64,000 bases of DNA from CAYWTS01 sp964461265. GTDB lineage: Bacteria > Bacteroidota > Ignavibacteria > Tepidaquicellales > OLB5. The stretch is from positions 124,001 to 188,000 of the forward strand of contig CAYWTS010000002.1 of the NCBI GenBank assembly GCA_964461265.1. Direction: 5' to 3'. The position numbers and the translations under genes were made by a program. Below, in pieces: positions 33,666 to 43,168 of the stretch (positions are counted from its first letter, which is position 1; every line of letters begins with the position of its first letter). The notes beneath the pieces are model-generated. The model searched no databases and was not told the origin of the DNA. It saw only the letters and a list, made by a program, of their open reading frames with translations.

Positions 33666-35025
33666 ATAAAGTTGCTGAATTTGAATTAACTATCTTTACC
33701 ATCACCTTTTCGCCAATTGTTGTTCCGTTCTTCGGTATTATTACCGATTTATTTCCATCGGTTCTGCCCATCAGCATATTATCCGATTTTCTACTCAGCG
33801 ATTCTACAAGTATTTCGTATTTATTACCTTCCATATTTTTATTCAATTCTTCGGAAACAGAACGCTGGAGTTCGATTATTTCCATAAGCCGGTGGGTTTT
33901 TGTTTCCTCATCTACGCTGTCTTTCATCTCATATGCTTTTGTATGCTCGCGTGCCGAGTAACGGAACATGAAAGCACCGTCATAACGGATTTCCTTCATA
34001 ATATCAAGCGTCATACGGTGGTCTGCATCCGTTTCGGTCGGAAAACCTGCAATAATATCGGTCGAGAAACTTACTTCGGGTATATACCGTCTTGTCATTT
34101 GAATTATATCCATATAATGTTCAACTGAATAATTTCTTTTCATCAGGTCAAGAATTCTGTTTGAACCGGATTGTAAAGGTAAATGTATATATTTGCAGAT
34201 GTTTTTATGTGAAGCTATCGTTTGGATAAGTTTTACAGACAGATCCTGCGGATGGGATGTGGTAAAACGTATTCTCATTTCCGGTGCAGCCACGGCACAC
34301 CCGGAAAGCAAGTCCGAAAAATCATAACCGTTAGAACAATATGAATTCACATTCTGCCCGAGCAGTGTAACTTCCCTGAATCCTTCGTTCCATAACTGTT
34401 TTACTTCGTTAACAATACTTATAATATTTCTGCTTCGTTCCCTGCCTCGCGTAAACGGAACAACACAGAAACTGCAGAATTTATCACAACCCCTCATAAC
34501 CGAAATCCATGCTGTAATACCTTCCTTTCTTACAGGTGTGATGTCGTCATAAGTTTCTACCCTCGAAAGCCTGACTGCAATGCCTTTTTCACCCGTATCT
34601 ATAAGGTTATCGATTAATGCAGGAATTTTACGGTATTCGTCAGGTCCTACAATTAAATCAACAATGCCGGTTTTATCCATCAGGTCGTGTTTAAGCCTTT
34701 CAGCCATGCAGCCAATAACACCTATTATCCGTGAAGGATTGCTGCGTTTTAAATTCTTTAACTCGTTTAATCTTTGGTATATTCTTGCTTCGGCATGTTC
34801 TCGTATGCTGCAGGTGTTGAGAAGTATTATATCAGCCTGCTGTATTTTATCCGTTTTAGGAAATCCGTTTTTATTCATGATACCATATACAATTTCGGTA
34901 TCTGCAGCGTTCATCTGACAGCCGTAGGTTTCTACATATATTCTTTTATCAACAGAATTCCCCGGTTCATTAACCGGTGAATCCAACGGAATGTAATTTT
35001 TCTTATTTGCTTCAGTTGACGGCAT
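33643..35025 (-). CDS. miaB: tRNA-2-methylthio-N6-dimethylallyladenosine synthase
   Basis: 460 residues. MiaB adds a methylthio group to i6A37 of tRNAs reading UNN codons. The N-terminal Fe-S domain shows its three cysteines (YGCQMN, NTCSIREHAE, IGCMAER). The radical-SAM motif CDKFCSFC lies in RGCDKFCSFCVVPFTRGRERSR. A TRAM domain closes the protein (about 390-455). The ATG at 35025 overlaps the end of an upstream lipoprotein gene by 14 bases. Confidence 0.97.
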   Translation of the reverse strand: MPSTEANKKNYIPLDSPVNEPGNSVDKRIYVETYGCQMNAADTEIVYGIMNKNGFPKTDKIQQADIILLNTCSIREHAEARIYQRLNELKNLKRSNPSRIIGVIGCMAERLKHDLMDKTGIVDLIVGPDEYRKIPALIDNLIDTGEKGIAVRLSRVETYDDITPVRKEGITAWISVMRGCDKFCSFCVVPFTRGRERSRNIISIVNEVKQLWNEGFREVTLLGQNVNSYCSNGYDFSDLLSGCAVAAPEMRIRFTTSHPQDLSVKLIQTIASHKNICKYIHLPLQSGSNRILDLMKRNYSVEHYMDIIQMTRRYIPEVSFSTDIIAGFPTETDADHRMTLDIMKEIRYDGAFMFRYSAREHTKAYEMKDSVDEETKTHRLMEIIELQRSVSEELNKNMEGNKYEILVESLSRKSDNMLMGRTDGNKSVIIPKNGTTIGEKVMVKIVNSNSATLFGELVDR

Positions 35026-35470
35026 TTATCTTTAAATCCCGTACGCTTGTAAATTTGAATTCACCTGTCCCGCACACCGGCGGATTTATATAAATTCTGA
35101 CCTCAAGCCAGATTTTACCGGCAGGTTTCGGAAAACTGAACATGTGGTGTCCGGGGACACCGCTTAAATCGACTGCTGAATACAGAAGATTATTAGTTGA
35201 AGTTTCATCGTTCCAGAATATTTTTACAAATGAGCCATTGCTGTTAGTATTTCCCTCAAAATCTACTTTTATGTTGTAGATTCCGGTCAAATCAAGTGTA
35301 TCCGTAAAATACCGCTTAGTATCCGGAACACATTGGGTGACATGAGCACTATCTACTAAACCCGGCTTTTCGAAAATAAGATTTTCGGTAACCGGTTGTG
35401 TTGCATCATGGTTACAGGAGGCAATAAAAATTAAAATTAGTATATGATAAAAATATTTAATTATTTTAAT
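35012..35470 (-). CDS. Small lipoprotein of unknown function, probable ATT start
   Basis: About 152 residues. The frame upstream of the first ATG (35290) encodes a perfect lipoprotein signal, KIIKYFYHILILIFIASC with Cys codon at 35414-35416, so the true start must be upstream. No ATG, GTG or TTG exists between that signal and the in-frame stop at 35485. Only ATT (35470 or 35476) or ATA can start it, which is rare, or an undetected sequence error is present. The mature part resembles a small jelly-roll or pre-peptidase-type beta-sandwich (LDLTGIYNIKVDFEG, KIWLEVRIYINPP). The 14-base overlap with miaB supports expression in that operon. Confidence 0.6.
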   Translation of the reverse strand: MKIIKYFYHILILIFIASCNHDATQPVTENLIFEKPGLVDSAHVTQCVPDTKRYFTDTLDLTGIYNIKVDFEGNTNSNGSFVKIFWNDETSTNNLLYSAVDLSGVPGHHMFSFPKPAGKIWLEVRIYINPPVCGTGEFKFTSVRDLKINAVN

Positions 35471-35631
35471 ATTAATATGTTTTTAAACTACATTAACCTA
35501 AATAAGGGCTGTAACCTCTTATTCAATAATATATACCTTAAACAAAATATTCTTTTTTAAAACAATAATTTAAAAAATTATTAAAAATGGGATTCACGCA
35601 TACGCGGGAAAGAGTTCTGTAACATCAGTTA

Positions 35632-37536
35632 CTAATTATCCTCAACAACTTTCTCTTTTGTAAAGAAGAACTCTCGTATTATCGATGCCAGACCTTTGCC
35701 GTCCATTCGTAATTCTTCGTATAACTCTTCGGGAGTTGCATGTTCTACAAATCTATCGGGCAAACCATGAACAATAAGTTCAACATCTCTAATACTATTC
35801 TGGTTCATAAACTCAAGCACTGCCGAGCCAAAACCTCCGGTAATTACATTATCTTCAATAGTCAGAACTTTCTTGTGTCTGGAAAAAACATTTTTAAGAA
35901 GCTCCCCGTCAAGAGGTTTTACAAACCGTGCGTTAACAACTTCTGCACCTATGTTTTCCTTAGCTAACTCTTTCTTAGCCTCCATTGCCATTTGAACCAT
36001 GGTGCCGATTCCAATAATAGCAACATCATCGCCCTTCTCAATAATTTCACCCTTGCCTATTTCAAGCCGAGTGAAAGGTTTTAAATCAACCCCTATTGCA
36101 TTACCGCGCGGATACCTTATAGCAATCGGACCTTTCTTATATAATGTTGCTGTATAAAGCATATCACGAAGCTCCTGCTCGTCCTTCGGTGACATTATAA
36201 CCGAACCCTGGATGCATCTGAAATAACTCAGGTCAAGGGAACCGTGATGTGTGGGACCATCGGATCCAACAAGACCTGCTCTATCCATAACAAATACAAC
36301 AGCAAGTTTTTGTATTCCCACATCATGTACAATCTGGTCAAATGCTCTCTGGAGAAAAGTTGAATATATCGCACAAACAGGAGTGTATCCTTCGGTGGCA
36401 AGTCCTGCTGCAAATGTTACAGCATGCTGTTCAGCAATACCGACATCAAAATATCTTTCGGGCATAGCTTTCTGTAATATGTCCAAACCTGTGCCGTCGG
36501 GCATGGCAGCTGTAATACCTATAACTTTTTCATTCTCTTTACATATCTCAACAAGTGCTTCACCGAATATTTTAGTGTAAGAAGGTTTGGATCCGGGTTT
36601 CTTTTCCGCTACACCGGTTAATTTATCCCAGGGAGTTGAAGCATGAAACTTCTGATAATGATTTTTTGCAGGTTCATAACCTCTACCTTTTTCAGTGACA
36701 ACGTGAAGCAGTATTGGGACATTCAGGTTTTTAATCTCTTCCATTATCTTAACCAGGTTAACAATATTATGGCCGTTAACAGGACCGAAATATCTGAATC
36801 CAAGTGCTTCGAACATCATACCGGGTGTTAAAACACCTTTTATGCCTCCAACCACTTTCGAAGTTAAATGCCTGAGCCGGTCACCTATCTTTTTATCGAG
36901 CTTTCCAGTGGCGTCCCATACATAATTTCTGAATTTATTATATGAAGGATTTGCAAGGAACTCATTGAAATAATTATGCAGTGCCCACCGGTTAGGTGCA
37001 ATCGACATCTTGTTATCGTTCAATACTACTATCAAATCCTTTTTTAACAAGCCGATATTGTTCATAGCTTCGTAAGCCATCCCGCCGGTCATTGCTCCAT
37101 CGCCTATTACAGCAATCACTTTAAAATTTTTCTTCTGAAAATCACGTGCAGTAGCTATCCCCAGAGCTGCTGAAAGCGACGTACTTGCATGTCCTGCACC
37201 GAACACATCATATTCGCTTTCTGAACGCTTTAAAAAACCGCTTATTCCGCCTTTTTGCCTTATAGTTTTTAATTGTTCCCTGCGTCCTGTAAGTATTTTA
37301 TGAATATATCCCTGATGCCCAACATCCCAAAGAATTTTATCTGTAGGTGTATCAAATACATAATGCAGCGCTGCCGTAAGCTCTACTACACCGAGCGATG
37401 CACCAAGATGCCCGCCGATTTTCGATATGGTATCTACAAGGTAATCCCTAAGCTCACCAATCAATATTTTAAGCTCGGTTAAATTGAGTTTCTTAAGGTC
37501 AGCGGGTGAATTGATTGAATCTAAATATTTATACAC
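35632..37536 (-). CDS. dxs: 1-deoxy-D-xylulose-5-phosphate synthase
   Basis: 634 residues, normal length. It condenses pyruvate and glyceraldehyde-3-phosphate, the first step of the MEP isoprenoid pathway, with thiamine diphosphate. Seen: LWDVGHQGYIHKILTGR near residue 70, the ThDP motif GDGAMTGGMAYEAMNNIG...LNDN near 150-180, and in the transketolase-like half DRAGLVGSDGPTHHGSLDLSY. GTG start at 37536. It follows xseB after 8 bases; xseA-xseB-dxs is a common arrangement in bacteria. Confidence 0.98.
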   Translation of the reverse strand: MYKYLDSINSPADLKKLNLTELKILIGELRDYLVDTISKIGGHLGASLGVVELTAALHYVFDTPTDKILWDVGHQGYIHKILTGRREQLKTIRQKGGISGFLKRSESEYDVFGAGHASTSLSAALGIATARDFQKKNFKVIAVIGDGAMTGGMAYEAMNNIGLLKKDLIVVLNDNKMSIAPNRWALHNYFNEFLANPSYNKFRNYVWDATGKLDKKIGDRLRHLTSKVVGGIKGVLTPGMMFEALGFRYFGPVNGHNIVNLVKIMEEIKNLNVPILLHVVTEKGRGYEPAKNHYQKFHASTPWDKLTGVAEKKPGSKPSYTKIFGEALVEICKENEKVIGITAAMPDGTGLDILQKAMPERYFDVGIAEQHAVTFAAGLATEGYTPVCAIYSTFLQRAFDQIVHDVGIQKLAVVFVMDRAGLVGSDGPTHHGSLDLSYFRCIQGSVIMSPKDEQELRDMLYTATLYKKGPIAIRYPRGNAIGVDLKPFTRLEIGKGEIIEKGDDVAIIGIGTMVQMAMEAKKELAKENIGAEVVNARFVKPLDGELLKNVFSRHKKVLTIEDNVITGGFGSAVLEFMNQNSIRDVELIVHGLPDRFVEHATPEELYEELRMDGKGLASIIREFFFTKEKVVEDN

Positions 37537-37544
37537 TGAAGTAA

Positions 37545-37778
37545 TTATTTTTGATAATTTTTAATTTCTAAATCTCCGTTTGCCGAATTTGTAATTTCTT
37601 TTATCCTTAGCTCAGCTTTGCTCAGTTTATCATAACAAAATTTTGTAAGCTTCAGCCCTTCTTCATAAAGTTCAATCGTTTCCTCAAGAGAAACATTTTC
37701 GCTTTCAAGCTTCTCAAGTATTTGCTCAAGACGCGTAAACGAATTTTCAAACGTATTTTCAGCTTTTTTCCTTGCCAA
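37545..37778 (-). CDS. xseB: Exodeoxyribonuclease VII small subunit
   Basis: 77 residues. The conserved core FENSFTRLEQILEKLESENVSLEETIELYEEGLKLTKFC matches the helical hairpin of XseB. TTG start at 37778. It lies between xseA (9-base gap) and dxs. The small subunit decorates the XseA filament and is required for activity. Confidence 0.95.
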   Translation of the reverse strand: MARKKAENTFENSFTRLEQILEKLESENVSLEETIELYEEGLKLTKFCYDKLSKAELRIKEITNSANGDLEIKNYQK

Positions 37779-37787
37779 GTTTTTAAA

Positions 37788-39029
37788 TTATTTTATTCTT
37801 GCAGGTAACTTTTTATCATAAAATTCAATTTCCACATCATCTTCCTTTTTAAGCATCGAAGCCCTCGGGATAATTTTTCCTTTATCTGCATTTTCGAATA
37901 AAGCCGGTTGTTTATAATGTCTTATAAGCGTATAACCTTTTTTCAGGTTGTTTACGGGATTAATGTGAAACAGCGTCTTCCCGATATGGTCTAAATGGCT
38001 TTTTAAAAACTTAAGTTTTTCTTTTAAATCCGAATCAAGTTTTTTTGACAGTTCATCGAGTCTCTGGTAATAATTATTTATTAAATCTTTTGGCCGCTTA
38101 AAATAATAGCTGTTTTCGACCTCTTTTACCGAATTTTGCAGATTTATTAATTTATTTTGAACAAAACTTCTGCTAAAATAAGAAAATTTGTCAATATTCT
38201 CAATCAACTGATTTATATCCGGGGTAATAAGTTCTGCAGCTGCTGATGGGGTCGGCGCACGTAAATCAGCAACAAAATCACAAATAGTATAGTCAACCTC
38301 ATGGCCAACAGCACTCACGATAGGTATTTTACAATTAAAAATAGCTTTTGCCAGTGCTTCATCGTTAAAAGGGTATAAATCTTCAAATGAACCCCCGCCG
38401 CGGGTAATAACAATAATATCTATTTTTGGAATTATTTCTTTTTTAGACAGATTCTGAATATCTTTTAATGCTTCTATTACAGATGGAGGTGCTTCTTTAC
38501 CCTGTACAATAACTGGGTAAATATATAATTGTAATACGGGGTATCTTCTGCGTATTATATTTATAAAATCCTGTAATGCCGCACCGGTTCTGGATGTTAT
38601 TACAGCCAGGGTTTCAGGAAATTCTGGAATCGGCATTTTATGAGATTCATCAAACAATCCTTCTTCCAGCAGCTTTTGTTTAAGCTTTTCAAACCGCAGC
38701 TGAAGTTCACCAATGCCCTGAGGTTTTATTTCCCACACATCAACCTGGTAGGTTCCCCTGCCAGGATAAACGGTAATTCTGCCCTTAACTACCACCTGCA
38801 TGCCGTCTTCGGGAGTAAATGGCAGGTTCAGGTTACGTGCTTTCCACATTACAGCCTGTATTTGCGCATTTTCATCTTTGAGTGTAAAATAATAATGCCC
38901 TGATTGGTGATGAATCTTAAAATTCGAAATCTCTCCCATAACCTGCACAAAATTAAATTTCTCCTCAAGATGGAACCTGATTTGTGCTGTAAGCTCGGAT
39001 ATAGTTAATATGTTTTGTAGTTCAGTCAT
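37788..39029 (-). CDS. xseA: Exodeoxyribonuclease VII large subunit
   Basis: 413 residues. N-terminal OB fold (about 5-105: LTISELTAQIRFHLEEKF, VMGEISNFKIHHQSGHYYFTLKD), then the catalytic domain with TSRTGAALQDFINIIRRR, ITRGGGSFEDLYPFNDE and SAVGHEVDYTICDFVADLRAPTPSAAAE, then a coiled-coil region and a short C-terminal domain. It degrades single-stranded DNA to oligonucleotides in repair. ATG at 39029. Confidence 0.97.
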   Translation of the reverse strand: MTELQNILTISELTAQIRFHLEEKFNFVQVMGEISNFKIHHQSGHYYFTLKDENAQIQAVMWKARNLNLPFTPEDGMQVVVKGRITVYPGRGTYQVDVWEIKPQGIGELQLRFEKLKQKLLEEGLFDESHKMPIPEFPETLAVITSRTGAALQDFINIIRRRYPVLQLYIYPVIVQGKEAPPSVIEALKDIQNLSKKEIIPKIDIIVITRGGGSFEDLYPFNDEALAKAIFNCKIPIVSAVGHEVDYTICDFVADLRAPTPSAAAELITPDINQLIENIDKFSYFSRSFVQNKLINLQNSVKEVENSYYFKRPKDLINNYYQRLDELSKKLDSDLKEKLKFLKSHLDHIGKTLFHINPVNNLKKGYTLIRHYKQPALFENADKGKIIPRASMLKKEDDVEIEFYDKKLPARIK

Positions 39030-39078
39030 AAAACTAATTTAAACAAAAGGAAGCTGCTCATGTCCAAATAAATATATT

Positions 39079-40518
39079 TTATTTCGTAAAATCAATTACA
39101 AGATTATCTATCAACCAGCCTCCCCGTATCCTTACTATCGAAGGATATACAAAGAACGGCTCTGAAAATCTGAAAGGATACGCTTCTCCGTAATCATATT
39201 CTTCGTTACCGTTTAAATCGAGAAATGCAAATATTGTATATTCACCTTCCAATATCTTTTGCATGGTAATGGAAGTATCCGCTGAGTGAAACAAATATTG
39301 TATTTCTGGTTTTGCATCCTTTGCTGTTATTCTAACAACAACCGGAATAACAATTCCTGTATCCTGATAAATGGGCTTTATTATGCGGGAATATATTTCC
39401 CCAAATGAATTTTGTGATGCAGTTTTAAATGTGAGATTGTAGTTATATATGCTGTCGTTTGATGTTTTAATCTTCATTTCAAGCTTATACGCTTTGCTTA
39501 TTTCAAATCCAGCGGAAGCAAAAGCCTCAATAAGTGAATCGTTAATCCAGTTGATTACAAATTTGACAGGATTATCTTTTTCATCTTTTAAATAAATATT
39601 ACCTGAAAGCGCTTCCCTTGAAGGTTTATATTTATTGAAGAAGAGAAAAATACTTTGCTCAGGCAGAAAATTCTTATAACCATCGTTTATAGACGAATAA
39701 ATGATATTAAAACTATCTTTATAGTAATCTTTATAATTGTATTCTTTTTTTAAGCCTGTTTCCCGATCCCTGGAGTACATAAAAAAATTAAAGTTTGTTA
39801 AATTTGATGTGTCCGAAAGTAATATGTCGCTTTTAAGCACACCATAGTTTTCCCTGCCGGCAGTATATAAAAGATTTTTATCCTCATCATCAAATGTGAT
39901 TATCCTGTATAATCCTTTCGAAAGGTTAGTAAAAGAATACCTTCCGGTTACAGAGGTTTCGGTAATGTAGTCAGCTTGATTGGTCGAAGGGTCAAACTCT
40001 TTGCTTGTATCGCTGAGTTTATAAGCAGCTACAGAAACTACCTTATCGGTATTAAAAACGTTTCCGCTGACAGATGCCGAATCGATATAACTCCCTGTTG
40101 AAAATGCAAAGCTGAAGGGAGCATCCAGTTTGTTGCCATGAAGATCGGTAAGTGTAGAATTAATAATAACAACATAAGTTTTTAAGTCACCCTGTTCGTT
40201 TAGTTTTTTTTCAAACTTAACATCAACTTCTTTACCGCCCCATTCAAAACTTATTTCACCCTTTGGTGAAGGAAAAATTTTAAATGCATCCTGAAAACTT
40301 CTTTTATCTACATATTCATTAAAACTAAATCTGATTTTATTACCTTTAAAGTTAACCGACTCTTCCTTTGGATAAGTTAGCTTCACTTTAGGTGGTGTTT
40401 TATCTTCTTCCCCTCCGCCTGGAGGCTGCTGATTTGCACAAGCGAAAATAATTATTAAAAAACAATAAATTAGAATATTTAAAGTTTGATATATATTGAT
40501 TTTATAATATCTTAACAT
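39079..40518 (-). CDS. Ig-like (Big_5) domain lipoprotein
   Basis: 479 residues. The N-terminal helix ends in a lipobox (IIIFAC), followed by ANQQPPGGGEEDKTPPKVKLTYPKE, the usual start of Big_5 lipoproteins in Bacteroidota. Residues about 40-145 form the Big_5 domain (IRFSFNEYVDKRSFQDAFKIFPSP, TDLHGNKLDAPFSFAFSTG). The rest has beta-rich repeats, including a segment like a carboxypeptidase regulatory domain (GRYSFTNLSKGLYRIITFDDEDKN). Probably outer-membrane attached. Biological role unknown. Confidence 0.85.
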   Translation of the reverse strand: MLRYYKINIYQTLNILIYCFLIIIFACANQQPPGGGEEDKTPPKVKLTYPKEESVNFKGNKIRFSFNEYVDKRSFQDAFKIFPSPKGEISFEWGGKEVDVKFEKKLNEQGDLKTYVVIINSTLTDLHGNKLDAPFSFAFSTGSYIDSASVSGNVFNTDKVVSVAAYKLSDTSKEFDPSTNQADYITETSVTGRYSFTNLSKGLYRIITFDDEDKNLLYTAGRENYGVLKSDILLSDTSNLTNFNFFMYSRDRETGLKKEYNYKDYYKDSFNIIYSSINDGYKNFLPEQSIFLFFNKYKPSREALSGNIYLKDEKDNPVKFVINWINDSLIEAFASAGFEISKAYKLEMKIKTSNDSIYNYNLTFKTASQNSFGEIYSRIIKPIYQDTGIVIPVVVRITAKDAKPEIQYLFHSADTSITMQKILEGEYTIFAFLDLNGNEEYDYGEAYPFRFSEPFFVYPSIVRIRGGWLIDNLVIDFTK

Positions 40519-40535
40519 ATCACTAATTTAGGGGA

Positions 40536-40566
40536 TTGCCTATACCCGTTTCTCCTACCATATTTG
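40536..40566 (+). promoter_or_regulatory. Possible Bacteroidota-type promoter
   Basis: TTG at 40536-40538, a 20-base spacer, and CATATTTG at 40559-40566, one mismatch from the TAnnTTTG -7 consensus. It would give a leader of about 28 bases before the ATG at 40602. Confidence 0.4.
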
Positions 40567-40601
40567 TAGTAGAAAGATAAAAAAACTTATGAGATAAAGT
40601 A

Positions 40602-41237
40602 ATGAAAATCGTTAATACATATCTCACTATCTCGTTAGTAATATCTTTTTTGTTTTTCTCCGTTAATACTGGAACTTACGGACAAAATAATGGAGATATA
40701 GCTTTTACTCAGACTTATTATAATTATTCAGGAGATCCAAACGAACCTGTTAACGGATACTGGACTCTAAAAGATTTTAAAACAGAACGAAAAAGTGCTG
40801 GTTATTCTACTAAATGGGTAACACAACCTGAAAATTTAACAGTAAAAGGTCAATGGTTAGATTACCTAAAAATCAGGCATACTGTAAGCTGTAATTTTGA
40901 ATGGCTGAAGCCACCAGCTAATTTAATTCCCGGTACAGATAACACTTTTAAAATTACATACAAAAATAACGAATATAGTACAACAGGCAAAGTAAAAATG
41001 GGAGTAAATGTTACTCTCGATAAGATAGGCAATACTGCAGGCAGCCAAGATTTAGAAACTATCGATATCATTAAACTGGTAAAGGGTTTTAATAACCATG
41101 AAACGGAAGATAAATATGGATTCTTTAAAACTCCAAAGTATTACCGCGGCGATAACGAAACTATAGAATTGATTATAGATTGTTATCTGGAGAGCGACCA
41201 CTATATAACAACTTACTACTATAAATGGACTGAATAG
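40602..41237 (+). CDS. Secreted protein of unknown function
   Basis: 211 residues. Sec signal peptide (about 1-27, ending NTGTYGQ), then a sequence rich in Y, T and N with many predicted beta-strands (FTQTYYNYSG, TVSCNFEWLKPPANL, YITTYYYKWTE). No cysteine pair, catalytic motif or sorting domain is recognised. Single-gene unit with its own probable promoter and terminator, on the plus strand among minus-strand genes. Lower GC than the dcw genes beside it, which may suggest an accessory gene. Confidence 0.72.
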   Translation: MKIVNTYLTISLVISFLFFSVNTGTYGQNNGDIAFTQTYYNYSGDPNEPVNGYWTLKDFKTERKSAGYSTKWVTQPENLTVKGQWLDYLKIRHTVSCNFEWLKPPANLIPGTDNTFKITYKNNEYSTTGKVKMGVNVTLDKIGNTAGSQDLETIDIIKLVKGFNNHETEDKYGFFKTPKYYRGDNETIELIIDCYLESDHYITTYYYKWTE

Positions 41238-41287
41238 ATTTTTTTCTGCTAACTCAGCATAGCTGTATTCCCTACTAGCAGATGAAC

Positions 41288-41321
41288 GGGCTTAGGATAA
41301 ATACTTAAGCCCATTTTTTTT
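41288..41321 (+). terminator. Rho-independent terminator
   Basis: GGGCTTA and TAAGCCC arms (41288-41312) are followed by ATTTTTTTT. It begins 51 bases after the stop of the secreted-protein gene. Confidence 0.88.
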
Positions 41322-41653
41322 GGTTTTATATCATTTCCGCTAAAGCTGGAACCCATTTTTATACAAAAAAAGGGGGAGCTCATAAGCCAATTTCCTTACA
41401 GAAAATCTTTAACCGCACCTCTGTTGTAAATTCACGACCGAGGATATCGTAAATTTTCAAGACCACCCCTGTCCCGGTAAATCGGAACTTCTTGTTAATA
41501 AATATATTCCATTACAAAATCTAACTGCAATAAATAAATCAATGCAAAACATTTTTAAAGCAGAGTGCCCCGATGTAACATCAGGGCACTGTATGAGGAT
41601 ATTGTGGAGTCAAATGGAAGTTGAGAAAGAACTTTTCATAACTTCACCCCCAT

Positions 41654-41678
41654 CCCCTCTCCATAATATGGAGAGGGG
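41654..41678. repeat. 11-bp perfect palindrome of the CCCCTCTCC type
   Basis: CCCCTCTCCAT - AAT - ATGGAGAGGGG. The flanks (CACCCCCAT before, AGTTAGAGGAGTG after) resemble the right end of the element at 3088-3200, so the two are probably related members of one interspersed repeat family. Confidence 0.6.
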
Positions 41679-41767
41679 AGTTAGAGGAGTGAGAGAAACC
41701 CTTTTTTAGCAGGCTATTACGGAACGAGTCCCGCCGGGGTCATATTATTTAACATGATGGGCGGTGA

Positions 41768-41802
41768 ACGAAGCAATCCCGTGGTCGGTAGGATTGATTC
41801 GT
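41768..41802. repeat. Inverted repeat ACGAAGCAATCC / GGATTGATTCGT
   Basis: Arms of 12 bases with one mismatch around an 11-base loop. The arm resembles the widespread 'GAAGCAATCCC' bacterial interspersed palindrome and looks like a partly decayed copy. Confidence 0.5.
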
Positions 41803-41866
41803 GACGTCAAAACTCGCTCCGCAGCAGCCTGCATTTCAATTCAGGTTATTGTAATCTGTCTTTATG

Positions 41867-43108
41867 TTAATCCATTTGCCTTCTTAAGAATGCAGGTTTA
41901 TCTTCATTCTCTATGTTCAGGTCTTCGCCGAAATCAAGATCTATTATTTCATCACCGCTTTTAGCACGTATTTGCTTAAGTTCGTCCTGCAGCAAATGTT
42001 TCCTCTGAACCGTAGGAATATCATAATTTTTTAATTCCTGGTTCGTTGTTGGGATTTTGAGTATCATATCGTCTGTATTATCTATTAATAAATTCTTTGT
42101 TTTCACCGTCTCATCGGCACCGGGGTATGTGTTGAGCACTTTTTGTGCAGCTGCATTAAACCCGGTTGCGATAATTGTTACAATTATCTCGTCCTCAAGC
42201 TTATCATCGGTTACCACACCCCAAATCAGCTTGCTGTATTCCCCCGCAGTCTGTTTGATTAGGTCGGTCATATTCTTGAGCTCCGAAATCTTGAAGTTGG
42301 TATCGGCGATAATATTAAGCAGTATCGACTTGGCGCCTTTAATAGTAATTCCTTCAAGAAGCGGGTTATCGATAGCTTCTGCGGTAGCATTAATCGATTT
42401 ATTCTCACCTTTAGCATAACCTATACCCATTAATGCATCACCCATATCACGCATAATTGTCTTGACATCAGCAAAATCCACATTAACCTTACCGCGTTTT
42501 GTTATTATATCCGAAATACCTCTTGTAGCATTGTACAGCACGTCATCAACCTTCCTGAAACAGTTTTCGAAAGTCATATCTTTTTCAAACAAACTAAGAA
42601 GCCTCTCATTCGGTATAACGATACACGAATCGACTTCTTGTTTAAGCCGTTTTAATCCTTCTTCAGCAATACTTATTCTATCGTTGCCTTCAAATTCGAA
42701 CGGTTTTGTAACTATACCCACAACAAGTGAACCCGTTCCTTTAGCAATTCTGGCTACTGCAGGTGCTCCGCCTGTTCCTGTTCCGCCGCCCATACCGGCT
42801 GTAATAAACACCATATCCGAGCCTCGTATAACCGATTCAATTTCTTCTCTTGTTTCTTCTACTGCTTTTGCACCTTTAGTATCATCCATACCGGCACCAA
42901 GCCCATTGGTTGTGTTTCTCCCAATTTGTATCTTTATATCCGATTTGTTTTTTTCAAGGTCCTGTATGTCGGTATTCAAAGCAATAAAATCAACACCATC
43001 AAGACCTTTATCTATCATGTTGTTGATAGCATTGCCTCCTGCACCGCCCACACCGATAACCTTTATCTTGGCACCAAACAGACTGTCGGTAACTAATGTA
43101 ATTGACAT
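41867..43108 (-). CDS. ftsZ: Cell division protein FtsZ
   Basis: 413 residues. Tubulin-like GTPase that forms the Z ring. GTP-binding motif GMGGGTGTGGAPAV (about 105-118), N-terminal GVGGAGGNAINNMI and the T7-type catalytic loop NVDFADVKTIM are all present. A variable linker leads to the C-terminal peptide KPAFLRRQMD, the likely FtsA-binding tail. Last gene of the dcw cluster, 60 bases after ftsA. Confidence 0.98.
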   Translation of the reverse strand: MSITLVTDSLFGAKIKVIGVGGAGGNAINNMIDKGLDGVDFIALNTDIQDLEKNKSDIKIQIGRNTTNGLGAGMDDTKGAKAVEETREEIESVIRGSDMVFITAGMGGGTGTGGAPAVARIAKGTGSLVVGIVTKPFEFEGNDRISIAEEGLKRLKQEVDSCIVIPNERLLSLFEKDMTFENCFRKVDDVLYNATRGISDIITKRGKVNVDFADVKTIMRDMGDALMGIGYAKGENKSINATAEAIDNPLLEGITIKGAKSILLNIIADTNFKISELKNMTDLIKQTAGEYSKLIWGVVTDDKLEDEIIVTIIATGFNAAAQKVLNTYPGADETVKTKNLLIDNTDDMILKIPTTNQELKNYDIPTVQRKHLLQDELKQIRAKSGDEIIDLDFGEDLNIENEDKPAFLRRQMD

Positions 43109-43168
43109 TATAAATTTCCCCTTTCACTTCCCTAATAGGAAATAAGTTTATAAATATATTTAAATTGA

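Larger units (their letters stand above)
41322..41866. other. Gene-free stretch with palindromic repeat relics
   Basis: 545 bases between the terminator and the end of ftsZ. It contains the two inverted repeats listed separately (41654 and 41768) and C/G-rich patches but no supportable reading frame. As ftsZ is read leftwards into it, its transcript must end here, yet no clear T-tailed hairpin in that direction was found. Confidence 0.6.

Noticed and set aside
42462..43145. 227-residue open frame opposite ftsZ
   Set aside because: It is a plus-strand shadow of a highly conserved gene. Its composition (S, P, I rich) is an effect of the codon use of ftsZ, and it has no signal, motif or upstream site.
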